A stretch of 64,000 nt of DNA. Source: Segatella copri (lineage in GTDB: Bacteria; Bacteroidota; Bacteroidia; Bacteroidales; Bacteroidaceae). The DNA lies in contig NZ_VZCB01000018.1 in NCBI RefSeq assembly GCF_009494395.1, positions 16,092-80,091 on the forward strand, in the 5' to 3' direction. The translations under genes were made by a program, and so were the position numbers. The notes beneath the pieces were generated by a model. It searched no databases, was not told the DNA's origin, and worked only from the letters and a program-made list of their open reading frames with translations. Below are positions 18,438 to 26,725 of the stretch, piece after piece. The first letter of the stretch is position 1. Each line of letters begins with the position of its first letter.

Positions 18438-18779
18438 TTAGAACCAAGAACCCAACTTGCCTTGCTTGTTTGCCTTAGAAACCACAAATCCAAGTGCTAC
18501 ATATACCACCCACGAAACACAAAGTCCGATAAACATATGAAGCATAAAGGTACTTTTCTTAGAGCCTGTCTTCAAACCAATATATACAAACAAAAACGCA
18601 AGTAACGCCGAAACAACAGGTGCAACAATACTGGAGAACCAGAATATCCCCTTACGTTTTCTTACATCACTCAGATTAGGCTGATAAGCAACATTGTTGG
18701 ACAAAATAATAGCCAACACTAAAGCCAATACCGATGCCACCAAGGCACAAATATAAACAGGAACGATAATTTCTGACAT
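18438..18779 (-). CDS. Small membrane protein with three predicted helices
   Basis: The 113 residues contain three hydrophobic segments (about 5-30, 48-75 and 82-103) linked by basic loops (RKRKGIFWF; KTGSKKS), with a cytoplasmic basic tail (SKANKQGK). No family is recognised. Its position between a lipoprotein and a tubulin-like GTPase suggests it is the membrane link of the system. Confidence 0.65.
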   Translation of the reverse strand: MSEIIVPVYICALVASVLALVLAIILSNNVAYQPNLSDVRKRKGIFWFSSIVAPVVSALLAFLFVYIGLKTGSKKSTFMLHMFIGLCVSWVVYVALGFVVSKANKQGKLGSWF

Positions 18780-18810
18780 ACTTTTTCTTAATTATATGGT
18801 TATACGATTG

Positions 18811-20361
18811 TTATTGATTCATTCTGATAAAGTAGCTATATACACAGCTACCTTGCGGATTGCAATGCTGCAACACGTTTCTGATAGCAGAGCTGAGGCA
18901 ATTATTGCCAGGCCAAGTGAACAACTCATCTATCTGTGCACCAAGATTAGGTTCTGCTTTAGCAACAACTATATCTATGCGATAAAGACCAGAAGTCTCT
19001 TCATTGCCAGCAATCACTCCACCAAACTGTGGATTCAAGTCTACGGCAAGTTCCGCATCATGCCCTCTTGTCTTAGCAAAAGTCTGCGCAAACAAACCTT
19101 GATCAAAAGCAACAACCCCTTGAATATCGCCAATACTGCTACCGCCTTGTTTCACGTAATCAAACTCAGACAGAAGATTACCTTGCTCATCATAGTAATC
19201 AGAGCTTTCTGACGGAATCTCTACTTCCTTTTCGCCTTCCACTACAGTTGTTTTTGGCTTATATTGCATAGCAGTGAGCCAATTCATATAAAGTTCAAAA
19301 TCCTTACCTATGTCTGTCATTCTTACAGCCAAACCTTTTATTTGATAAGAATCGGCATTCGAGAAATCAGCAAACAGATTCTGGAACAAATGGCGGAAAC
19401 GATATTGCAATGGAATCTCTTCTTCCTGCTGTCCACGAGCGTTATCGACAATTGCTTGCCAGTCTTCATCAAAAGTATATAGTTCGGCACGTGAGCCCTG
19501 CAAGAAATTAAAGCCATCGTCCTTTCCATTCTCTACAGAGCCTGTTACCACATCATCCCCATTTCCATCATGGTAAGTACCACCTATGCAAGGACCAGCA
19601 TAAGCTCCACTTGTTCCACCTTTCTTTGGAGAAATGGTGTAGTTATGCATAGAAAGAGTAAAACGCTTATAGTTCTGGGTTTTGCCCTGCAAGCCATCTT
19701 CTATCTCTTTCAGAAGTCGATGATTCTCGTCATCAAAAACGGTATAGTATAGATGTTTGTCTAGCGCACCTTCCTTGTAATCTGTCACAAAGAAAGTTAT
19801 ATCCTTGCCTCTCTTTAGCCACTCCTCGAAATAAGGAGTAGCATAAGCTTGCTGATAAATCTGATGCCCAGGAGTATATTCCTCATAATCCGTCACCAAC
19901 AAGGCACTTCTATTCTCATCTACGATTTTCTTGAGAGTCTTTTCGATAGGAGCATACAACTGCCCTTGGGCTGCTGGGTTATGAAGTTGTGCAAAGATAT
20001 TGGCAGCAGAATGCAAATCCTCTCCATTCAATTTTTCAATCTTCTCGTTAGCCAAAGAGTAAAGGTCATAATTATTCAATGACCCTGTCACTTTCTGGGT
20101 GATTCCATTAAAAGTTTGCGCTGTGGAAGGGTCATCGTATGCGATATAAACGCCAGAAAAATCAAAATAAGCAGCCCATTTCCCTTCACTTGGCATTCTC
20201 TGTGAATCCTTCTCGTAGTAAGCTTGGATGTTTTGTGGATTCGGACTCAAATCAACCTTATTTCCACAACAACTTGATAAGCTATCAACAAAACTCATTG
20301 AGGCTAAAAACATCAATAAAGAAGAACCAATCCTAGGTAGTTTTAAAGATTTATTTAACAT
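18811..20361 (-). CDS. Putative lipoprotein heading the TerD/tubulin/actin operon
   Basis: The 516-residue protein has an N-terminal hydrophobic segment followed by LSSCC at about residues 29-33, a plausible lipobox. It is probably anchored in the outer or inner membrane. The body contains YFDFSGVYIAY (about 66-76) and two LLVTDYEE/FFVTDYKE strands. This loosely recalls a von Willebrand A-like alpha/beta fold (DxSxx then strand-D), but the metal site is not convincing. It is the first gene of the operon; no promoter fits cleanly directly upstream. Confidence 0.65.
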   Translation of the reverse strand: MLNKSLKLPRIGSSLLMFLASMSFVDSLSSCCGNKVDLSPNPQNIQAYYEKDSQRMPSEGKWAAYFDFSGVYIAYDDPSTAQTFNGITQKVTGSLNNYDLYSLANEKIEKLNGEDLHSAANIFAQLHNPAAQGQLYAPIEKTLKKIVDENRSALLVTDYEEYTPGHQIYQQAYATPYFEEWLKRGKDITFFVTDYKEGALDKHLYYTVFDDENHRLLKEIEDGLQGKTQNYKRFTLSMHNYTISPKKGGTSGAYAGPCIGGTYHDGNGDDVVTGSVENGKDDGFNFLQGSRAELYTFDEDWQAIVDNARGQQEEEIPLQYRFRHLFQNLFADFSNADSYQIKGLAVRMTDIGKDFELYMNWLTAMQYKPKTTVVEGEKEVEIPSESSDYYDEQGNLLSEFDYVKQGGSSIGDIQGVVAFDQGLFAQTFAKTRGHDAELAVDLNPQFGGVIAGNEETSGLYRIDIVVAKAEPNLGAQIDELFTWPGNNCLSSAIRNVLQHCNPQGSCVYSYFIRMNQ

Positions 20362-20415
20362 TTTTGCTTTCTTATGTGCGCAGATACGTCCCCATCAACA
20401 CTGTGCGATTAGACA

Positions 20416-20700
20416 TCAAAGTTTCATACGAACATAAAAAAAGCGTGGGAACTGCCTGTCGTCTGTCCCACTGATAGAGGCCTTCGCATTGCCCGATACT
20501 GCTGAACAGACAACGTTAGAGCCCACGCCGATATGATATACGCCACCACATGGAGTATCTTACCTATTATTATAGGTATACAATACTCCATTGGCTGTGA
20601 TATAATCACACCCGTAGACACCTACCGTTGCTAAGTCCATGACAGTATCTGAAAGTTGCGAAGTTTCTATCAGTCGTGAACAAAGCGCCAAGTATGCGCC
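20416..20700 (-). pseudogene. Degenerate coding remnant upstream of the TerD operon (or structured leader)
   Basis: A 95-codon frame with a single internal stop (TAA at 20562-20560) reads GAYLALCSRLIETSQLSDTV and onward, and ends ...RQFPRFFYVRMKL. It has coding-like composition: more than a third of codons start with G, and GC is well above the flanking DNA. No start codon or family is recognised. The same bases also form several hairpins, so an RNA element is an alternative. Confidence 0.4.
20436..20528 (-). terminator. Terminator-like long-range hairpin ahead of the TerD operon
   Basis: On the minus strand GCGTGGG (20528-20522) can pair with CCCACGC (20449-20443), followed directly by seven T residues. 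An inner pairing is formed by TTGTCTGT with ACAGACGA. It lies about 75 bases before the lipoprotein ATG, so it could end an upstream RNA or attenuate the operon. Confidence 0.45.
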
Positions 20701-21010
20701 TTATATATGTCGTGTCTCTTTCCCACCCTACTCTCCTCTATCATAAAGCTAAAGCAAATATGAAAAGGCTCGGCGTGGTTCGAGACTTTCGCAGCGAAAT
20801 TCATGTTTTTAAACATTTCAACCGCTAACTGCCTACAAAATTATAGAAAATTATCGAAACAACAAAACTTTTATCGAAAAAGTTTCAAAAAAAAATGTGT
20901 TAGGGTACACAATGAAGAAAAGGAAGTTTACTTGCTTGATAAACTGCTCCAAATTCAGACATTGCATATTATTTTCGTAAGCTATCAAATTTAATCCGAT
21001 AAACATCGTA

Positions 21011-21054
21011 CGCAAAAAAGTTTTTCCTCGAAAAAAGTATCAAAGTCTCATTTT
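21011..21054 (+). repeat. Left terminal inverted repeat
   Basis: This end matches the reverse complement of 24011-24054 at 37 of 44 positions. It includes AAGTATCAA (21035-21043) and AAGTCTCAT (21043-21051). The same arrangement, with one small indel, is seen at about 63790-63833. Confidence 0.7.
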
Positions 21055-21103
21055 TGGGTATAAAATAAGACTTATATCTTTAATACACAACATCTTAACA
21101 TAA

Positions 21104-21170
21104 ATGAGACTTCTCTAAAAATAAAGGGAGAAGTATCATCTAAGTATCATAAATTAGCGAGAAGTATCAT
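21104..21170. repeat. Internal iterons of the left end
   Basis: ATGAGACTT at 21104-21112 is followed by AAGTATCAT at 21131-21139, 21142-21150 and 21162-21170. The 11- and 20-base spacings place the units on one face of the helix. This is the pattern of a replication origin or a cooperative repressor site. Exactly the same spacings occur at 63908, 63919 and 63939. Confidence 0.7.
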
Positions 21171-21296
21171 GATTTTGCTGCTTAGCATCGAAAAAAAATG
21201 CTTTATGAAGTGATAATAATAGCATTTTTAAGGCAATAAACAGGATGTTTTTGCGTTTAGAAAAACAGAATGTTTTATTCTTAAAACTTAAGAAAC

Positions 21297-21752
21297 ATGG
21301 ATGAAAAGGAATTACTGAAAAAGGCTTTTGAGTACGGAAACGTACCTAGCAACATCACCTACTGTTTCACCGAACCATGTCCGATGAAAAACAAATGTAT
21401 CCACTATCTATCTGCACTCTACAAAAACGAGAAGACTGATAGAGGGGATGCCATCTTCCCAAATGCCCTGAAAAACGGAGAATGCAAGTACTTCGCACCG
21501 CTGCGTGTCGTGAAAATGGCATGGGGATTCGACAAACTCTTTGCCGAAATGAAAGTGAAAGACGCTCCTGCACTGCGCGCCGAAATGAGAGACTACCTCG
21601 GTAGCAAAGGACAATACTACCGATACAAACTGGGACAACTGAAACTCCTGCCGGAACAACAGGCATATATCAAACAGCTTTTCGCCAGATACGGATATAA
21701 AGATGTTGAGTTCGACCATTTCTCTGAAGAGATTGACTTCACTAAAAGCTAA
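21297..21752 (+). CDS. DUF6078-like protein
   Basis: The 151-residue protein has an N-terminal Cys cluster (CFTEPCPMKNKCIHY, about residues 22-36, and GECKYF, about 61-66) that could bind zinc or another metal. A basic helical region follows (YYRYKLGQLKLLPEQQAYIK). This resembles DUF6078 proteins found in Prevotella and Bacteroides next to VirE-like genes. The annotated ATG is the first in frame after the iteron block. It is probably a DNA-binding accessory of the neighbouring primase-like protein. Confidence 0.7.
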   Translation: MDEKELLKKAFEYGNVPSNITYCFTEPCPMKNKCIHYLSALYKNEKTDRGDAIFPNALKNGECKYFAPLRVVKMAWGFDKLFAEMKVKDAPALRAEMRDYLGSKGQYYRYKLGQLKLLPEQQAYIKQLFARYGYKDVEFDHFSEEIDFTKS

Positions 21753-21777
21753 TCTTTTTCTCAGCCCTCCAGATGTT

Positions 21778-21892
21778 CTATCTATGCCATTTAAGCGGTC
21801 TATCCATGCCATTTAAGCGGTCCCATGGTGAACACGTGACGGGCTACCGGAGAACACGTGCTGGGCTGTTGGAGAACAAGTGACGGGCAGTC
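21778..21892 (+). repeat. Two sets of 22-nt tandem repeats in the element spacer
   Basis: Two copies of CTATCYATGCCATTTAAGCG+GT (21778-21821) are followed by nearly three copies of a GAACACGTGACGGGC-type 22-mer (from 21830). The hairpin CGGGCA-TGCCCG (21884-21900) ends the array. The unit length equals two helical turns. The region is untranslated and lies between the two genes of the element. Confidence 0.6.
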
Positions 21893-22012
21893 ATTGCCCG
21901 CACAGTGGGCAACAAGTGCCCAATTTACGAACCGAACTTTGGGCAACACAAGAAAGAGTTTATAGTTAATAGCTAATAGATTGACAATTAACCATCTTAA
22001 TAAATATATTCA

Positions 22013-23899
22013 ATGAAGATAACTATTGTTCATACAAACAATAAGAAGCAGCTCCTCGTCAGCAACAAGACGATGGAGAAATTGCTGGAGCGCATCGCCA
22101 AGGATGACAGCAAGAATACTGTTACCCATTTCCGCGAATACGTGACCTATATGGAAAGCGGCTACGAATATTACAAGGATATGCCAACCTGGAAACACAT
22201 CTACCCCGCTGCTGAATTCGCCAAAGACGAAAACAACAACCTGAAGATGAAGGCTTGCAACGGTATCCTGCTGCTGAAATTCGGAAACATAACGGATGTG
22301 GACGGCATGAAGGGCGTGAAACGCTCGGTTGCCATGCTGCCTTCTACCTTTGCTGCGCTGGAAGGTGCTGACGGAAAGTCGGTTATCGTATTGGTGAAAT
22401 TCAGCAATAAAGATGATTTACTGCCTGCTGAGGAGGCGGATGCCGAACGTCTTTACCGCATCGCTTACCAGCAGATTCTGCCTGTATATCAGGCGATAGC
22501 CAAGGCTTCGGTGCTCACAGACGGTCCGAAGCCTTCTATTGAAGCAGGCTCCAACCTTTCTTTTGAGCCTTCGATGCACAACAGTTTTATGATGACGCTC
22601 GATGCGAAACCTTATTTCAACAGTAAGGCGGTAGCGATGAAAATTGACAGCAACATGCACCCTCAGAACCAGGCTTTCAACACGGAAGATAATCAGCAGA
22701 TGAATCCTGGTTCCGATACTTCGGAAGAAGAAAAGAAAGTTGACAAGAACAGCGTTCGCGAGAATATCATGAGCATGATGCAACTGCTGAAAAGCAGATA
22801 TGATTTCAGATACAACACGGTGATGAAATTCGTGGAATACATGCCGAAGGAGAAAGGTTGGTATGGTTTCCAACCTGTGGATCCGAGAGTACAGAAGCGC
22901 ATGACGCTGGAGGTGCAGCTCGCTGATATCCGAGTGAGCATCAAGGATGTCAGGAATTTTCTGGAATCTGACTACATCAAGAATTATAATCCGATTGATG
23001 AATATCTCTTCCAATGCTACGACAAATGGGATGGAAAGGACCATATCCGCGCCTTGGCTCGTACGGTTCCTACCAACAATCCTTATTGGGCAGACTGGTT
23101 CTACACCTGGTTTCTGGGCATGGTTGACCAGTGGCGCGGCTTTACCCATCGCCAGTATGGCAACTCGGTGGCTCCGCTTCTGATTTCCAAGCAGGGTTAC
23201 AACAAGAGTACTTTCTGTCGCCGGCTATTGCCGCCAGAACTGCAATGGGGATATAGTGACAATCTGGTTTTGTCTGAAAAGCGTCAGGTTTATCAGGCGA
23301 TGGCGCAGTTTATGGTCATCAATCTTGATGAGTTCAACCAGATTTCTCCACAGGTGCAGCAGGGATTCCTGAAGAACCTCATCCAGTTGCCTACGCTGAA
23401 ATACAAGCCTCCGTATGGCAGTCATGTCATGGAATTTCCTCGTCTCGCCTCGTTTATCGCCACGAGCAACATGAAGGATATTCTCACCGATCCATCCGGC
23501 AACCGAAGATTCATCGGTGTGGAACTGACGGGACCTATCGACGTGAGTGTTCGTCCGAACTATCAGCAGCTTTTCGCCCAGGCGCTGACCGCTTTGCGCA
23601 ATGGTGAGAAGAGTTATTTTGATGCGGAACAGGTGAAGTTGATCATGAAGAACAACTACCAGTTTGAGGTGGTTGAGCCGATAGACCAGTATTTCCTGCT
23701 CTATTTCGAGTTGGTTGATGATGAGAAAGAGGGTGAATATCTTACTGCCGCCGAAATTTTCGACTATCTGAAAAAGCAGATTGGTTCATCGCTCAAAGTG
23801 AACAGTTTGATGGGATTCGGCAGAAAACTGGCGAATATGAGTGAGCTAAAACATAAGAGATTTGCAGATGGAATGAAGTATCTTGTAAAGAAAAAGTGA
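22013..23899 (+). CDS. BT4734/VirE family protein: primase-like N-terminus and VapE-like ATPase C-terminus
   Basis: The 628-residue protein has an N-terminal third like the BT4734 domain found fused to VirE (related to archaeo-eukaryotic primase-like folds). The C-terminal 330 residues match virulence-associated E proteins: a P-loop-like SKQGYNKSTFCRRLLP (about 390-405), a Walker B-like MVINLDEFNQI (about 440-450) and a helicase-type sensor ASFIATSNMKDIL (about 482-494). Such proteins act in replication of satellites and integrative elements. Placed between iterons, it is the likely replication/initiation protein. The ATG at 22013 fits the domain start. Confidence 0.85.
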   Translation: MKITIVHTNNKKQLLVSNKTMEKLLERIAKDDSKNTVTHFREYVTYMESGYEYYKDMPTWKHIYPAAEFAKDENNNLKMKACNGILLLKFGNITDVDGMKGVKRSVAMLPSTFAALEGADGKSVIVLVKFSNKDDLLPAEEADAERLYRIAYQQILPVYQAIAKASVLTDGPKPSIEAGSNLSFEPSMHNSFMMTLDAKPYFNSKAVAMKIDSNMHPQNQAFNTEDNQQMNPGSDTSEEEKKVDKNSVRENIMSMMQLLKSRYDFRYNTVMKFVEYMPKEKGWYGFQPVDPRVQKRMTLEVQLADIRVSIKDVRNFLESDYIKNYNPIDEYLFQCYDKWDGKDHIRALARTVPTNNPYWADWFYTWFLGMVDQWRGFTHRQYGNSVAPLLISKQGYNKSTFCRRLLPPELQWGYSDNLVLSEKRQVYQAMAQFMVINLDEFNQISPQVQQGFLKNLIQLPTLKYKPPYGSHVMEFPRLASFIATSNMKDILTDPSGNRRFIGVELTGPIDVSVRPNYQQLFAQALTALRNGEKSYFDAEQVKLIMKNNYQFEVVEPIDQYFLLYFELVDDEKEGEYLTAAEIFDYLKKQIGSSLKVNSLMGFGRKLANMSELKHKRFADGMKYLVKKK

Positions 23900-23903
23900 A
23901 ATA

Positions 23904-23962
23904 ATGATACTTCTATGAGACTTTAATGAGACTTCTCGGCATCAAAACCGAGAAGTCTCATT
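23904..23962 (+). repeat. Phased iterons forming a terminator-like hairpin after the VirE gene
   Basis: ATGATACTT (23904) and ATGAGACTT (23915, 23926) are spaced exactly 11 bases, and the reverse unit AAGTCTCAT lies at 23953-23961. Bases 23925-23939 and 23948-23962 form a perfect 15-bp stem with an 8-base loop. The hairpin could end the VirE transcript and present iterons in both orientations. Confidence 0.7.
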
Positions 23963-24010
23963 CTCTTTATCTTATTATCTATCAAGTCTTTAAGTCGATA
24001 TTTCCAATAG

Positions 24011-24054
24011 AAAATGAGACTTTGAGACTTTTTTCTCAAAAAAACTTTTTCACG
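24011..24054 (-). repeat. Right terminal inverted repeat
   Basis: This mirrors 21011-21054 and contains ATGAGACTT (24014-24022) and TTGAGACTT (24022-24030). The element boundary lies 20 bases before the stop codon end of nhaD. Confidence 0.7.
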
Positions 24055-24074
24055 TAAGAGAAAACTATTATCCT

Positions 24075-25445
24075 TTAGATTGCATAAAGGAAGGTGCGGA
24101 TGAACCAGTAGCAAACGATACCTGCGATGTAACCTACAAAAGCAATCCAGGAGATATGCTTCATATACCAGCCGAAGGTAATCTTCTCCAAGCCCATTAC
24201 CACCACACCAGCGGCACTACCGATAATCAGCATTGAACCACCTACTCCGGCACAGTAGGCGAGCAACTGCCAGAAGACACCATCCACAGCCATATCGCCA
24301 GCGGCAGCCACAGGATACATTCCCATACATCCGGCTACCAGAGGCACATTATCAACAATACTTGAAAGCACACCGATGATACCGGTTACGAGGTAGTGGT
24401 TGCCATCAAATACGACGTTCAAGCCCTGACCCAAAGCAGTCAACACGCCAATCTCAGCCAGGCAGGATACTGCCATCAGGATACCGAGGAAGAAGAGAAT
24501 GGTACTCATATCAACACGAGAAAGCAACTTGGTTACTCGCTTCTGAGTGCCCTCGGCATCAGCTCCACGATGCAAACCGCGATAGAAAACTTCGGTAGCA
24601 GTCCAGAGAACGCCCAATACCAGGAGGATTCCTACGAATGGAGGCAAGTGGGTGATACTCTTGAAGATAGGAACGAAGATCAAACCGCCTACTCCCAACC
24701 AGAACACTGCCTTGCGCTGACCTTCGGTGAAATCGCTGACCGCAGCATTCTGCTGGGCAGAAACCTCAGGCATCACGAGTTCGCCCTTCAACATGGTCTG
24801 AAGGATGAGGGCAGGAATCACCATGGAAACTACAGATGGGATGAAGATTTCGGCGATAACACCGGCTGCGGTAATCAATCCCTTGTTCCAGAGCATGATG
24901 GTGGTAACGTCGCCGATTGGTGAGAAAGCACCACCCGAATTGGCAGCGATGATGACGAGGGATGCATAAACCATGCGGTCCTTGTGGTCGGTGACGAGCT
25001 TTCGGAGAATCATGATCATCACGATACTGGTGGTCAGATTGTCGAGGATAGCTGAGAGGAAGAAGGTAAGGATAGCGATACGCCAGAGGAGCGCACGCTT
25101 CGACTTGGTCTTCATCACCTTGCGAACCCAGTTGAATCCGCCGTTCTGGTCAACGATTTCCACGATGGTCATTGCACCCATCAGGAAGAAGAGTGTTGTG
25201 GCAGTATCGCCCAGATGTTCCTGGATGATTCCAGTCACCTTCTCCACCATTCCAGCAGCGCCGCCTGTATAATCAGGGTGCATCAACTGGAGATACTGCA
25301 TTGGATCCACCATGTAGAGGGTCCAACAACCTACCAACATCAACAGGGCTATCGCAGCCTTGTTTACCTTAGTCAAGCTTTCGGTAGCTATGAGTGCATA
25401 GCCGAGCACGAAAACGACAATAATAGAAATTGTAAGTGTAGTCAT
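24075..25445 (-). CDS. nhaD: Sodium:proton antiporter NhaD
   Basis: The 456-residue, roughly 12-TM ion transporter expels Na+ in exchange for H+. Family segments include NLTTSIVMIMIL, the discontinuous-helix motif NSGGAFSPIGDVTTIMLW (about residues 170-187) and SSIVDNVPLVAG in the C-terminal half. The length is normal. The start is supported by a -7 element at 25516-25523. The gene is monocistronic, and the VirE element abuts its 3' end without damage. Confidence 0.93.
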   Translation of the reverse strand: MTTLTISIIVVFVLGYALIATESLTKVNKAAIALLMLVGCWTLYMVDPMQYLQLMHPDYTGGAAGMVEKVTGIIQEHLGDTATTLFFLMGAMTIVEIVDQNGGFNWVRKVMKTKSKRALLWRIAILTFFLSAILDNLTTSIVMIMILRKLVTDHKDRMVYASLVIIAANSGGAFSPIGDVTTIMLWNKGLITAAGVIAEIFIPSVVSMVIPALILQTMLKGELVMPEVSAQQNAAVSDFTEGQRKAVFWLGVGGLIFVPIFKSITHLPPFVGILLVLGVLWTATEVFYRGLHRGADAEGTQKRVTKLLSRVDMSTILFFLGILMAVSCLAEIGVLTALGQGLNVVFDGNHYLVTGIIGVLSSIVDNVPLVAGCMGMYPVAAAGDMAVDGVFWQLLAYCAGVGGSMLIIGSAAGVVVMGLEKITFGWYMKHISWIAFVGYIAGIVCYWFIRTFLYAI

Positions 25446-25515
25446 TACTTTTTATTTATTATTAGATATTTTTTCCTTTATGTATGATTTGGTACCCACA
25501 ATTGCCAAACGGCTG

Positions 25516-25523
25516 CAAAGATA
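25516..25523 (-). promoter_or_regulatory. -7 promoter element of nhaD
   Basis: The minus strand reads TATCTTTG, about 70 bases ahead of the nhaD ATG. Confidence 0.5.
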
Positions 25524-25640
25524 CAAAAAGAAAAGCAATAACCACACGATTCCTTATTATAATTGTATGAAATCGTTTACTTACTTACAGTTTTAACCTA
25601 ATAATAACTGATTTTCTTTGCGCATCTAACTGATTATTCT

Positions 25641-25648
25641 TACTTTTG
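25641..25648 (+). promoter_or_regulatory. -7 promoter element of the 305-aa secreted protein gene
   Basis: TACTTTTG lies 36 bases ahead of the ATG at 25684 and matches TAnnTTTG. Confidence 0.5.
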
Positions 25649-25683
25649 CACATCATTAAGTAGTTTTTTAAAGCATCGTCAAT

Positions 25684-26601
25684 ATGAAACAACATCATTA
25701 TTTGAAATATCAGCTTTGGCTTCTCCTCTTCCTTCCTACCTGCCTCATGGCGCAGAACAAGGAAGAGAAGATGCCTGGACATATCACAAAAATACAGAAA
25801 CTGGAGGATGTGAACGTAACAGGGAACCGTCCTCACTTCATCAGACTTAAGGGATATTATCGCAGTTACCAGACCAACGACTCTGTGATGAAATACTTCA
25901 ACGACGGCATCGTGGAGTATTACATCAACCTGAAGAATGGAAAGACGGATCTCAATGCCTATTCCAAAAGAAATCTTCACAACAGCCGACTCGTTTCCGA
26001 AGACAAAAAGCGAGCATTCATGGTCAGCGATGAAGGAACCTTCCGACCTTGGCCGGAAGAGAAGACACTTATTGAGCAATATCGAAAGAAATATCAGCTG
26101 AAAGATTCACTGGGCTCTCAACTCGTCCTGCTCAATCAGCAGACAATAGGTAGTATTCAAACGGACAGCAGCCGGAATATCTGTCAGATAGAAATCAACC
26201 AGCTTCCTACCTACAAGAATCTGACGCACCAGCTTTTCGGTTATACCCAGACAGATATCTACGACCATGTGGTGGAAGCCTATCAGATAAGTCCTGAAGA
26301 TTACTATTCCTTCAAGGACCTGCTCTTCCAGAAATCTGACAACAGCTATCTTTTCTCTCACAAGAAAGACAAGCAGCAGCAACTCATCCATGTGATTACC
26401 GAACTATATATCACGGAAAAGGAGTATGTAGAAAAGAAGCAATCCATCAAACCGGATTCTTCTACTCCCAAAGAATCAGCTGCCGCCATTACCGATTTCT
26501 GCAACAGAAACAAGATACCTTCCTTGCCTGAAGCAACAGAGCAGGAGATGCAGCAGTTGACTCCCTATAATCCTGCAAACATGAAAGAAATAAAGGAGTA
26601 A
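25684..26601 (+). CDS. Secreted protein of unknown function
   Basis: The 305-residue product has a signal peptide (hydrophobic LWLLLFLPTCLMAQ, cleavage near residue 24). Next comes a short LEDVNVTGNR segment resembling the junction after carboxypeptidase-like domains of outer-membrane proteins. The rest is a soluble, Tyr- and Gln-rich domain with no recognised motif, repeats or membrane helix. It is probably periplasmic or attached to the outer membrane. It has its own promoter, and I see no operon partner. Confidence 0.65.
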   Translation: MKQHHYLKYQLWLLLFLPTCLMAQNKEEKMPGHITKIQKLEDVNVTGNRPHFIRLKGYYRSYQTNDSVMKYFNDGIVEYYINLKNGKTDLNAYSKRNLHNSRLVSEDKKRAFMVSDEGTFRPWPEEKTLIEQYRKKYQLKDSLGSQLVLLNQQTIGSIQTDSSRNICQIEINQLPTYKNLTHQLFGYTQTDIYDHVVEAYQISPEDYYSFKDLLFQKSDNSYLFSHKKDKQQQLIHVITELYITEKEYVEKKQSIKPDSSTPKESAAAITDFCNRNKIPSLPEATEQEMQQLTPYNPANMKEIKE

Positions 26602-26669
26602 AAACAGGCAAAATGCAAGTTTTAAAAATTATTAGGAAAAGAAGTGGCGATAGTTACATAAAAAAGTCG

Positions 26670-26677
26670 TATCTTTG
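26670..26677 (+). promoter_or_regulatory. -7 promoter element of the 377-aa ATPase gene
   Basis: TATCTTTG lies 49 bases ahead of the ATG at 26726. Confidence 0.5.
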
Positions 26678-26725
26678 CATTACATAAAACATGTAACACA
26701 AAACATGGAATAGATATAAAACATT

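Larger units (their letters stand above)
21011..24054 (+). mobile_element. VirE/primase-like element with terminal inverted repeats and iterons
   Basis: The two ends (21011-21054 and 24011-24054) are inverted copies of about 44 bp with 7 mismatches. Each contains two 9-bp AAGTMTCAT units 8 bases apart next to A/T tracts. Between them lie a DUF6078-like gene, a spacer with 22-nt repeats and a VirE-like gene. More iterons lie inside both ends. The element ends 20 bases from the nhaD stop codon. The left end recurs at 63790-64000. No transposase is encoded, so movement, if any, would rely on its replication-like protein or on a host enzyme. Confidence 0.65.

Noticed and set aside
20424..20621. 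65-codon reverse frame in the TerD operon leader
   Set aside because: A different frame of the same strand shows much stronger coding composition; this one has no recognisable features.
21778..21892. CRISPR array
   Set aside because: The repeats are directly abutting 22-mers without unique spacers and no cas gene is present.
22418..23149. 243-codon reverse frame inside the VirE gene
   Set aside because: It is an antisense shadow of the VirE-like coding sequence.
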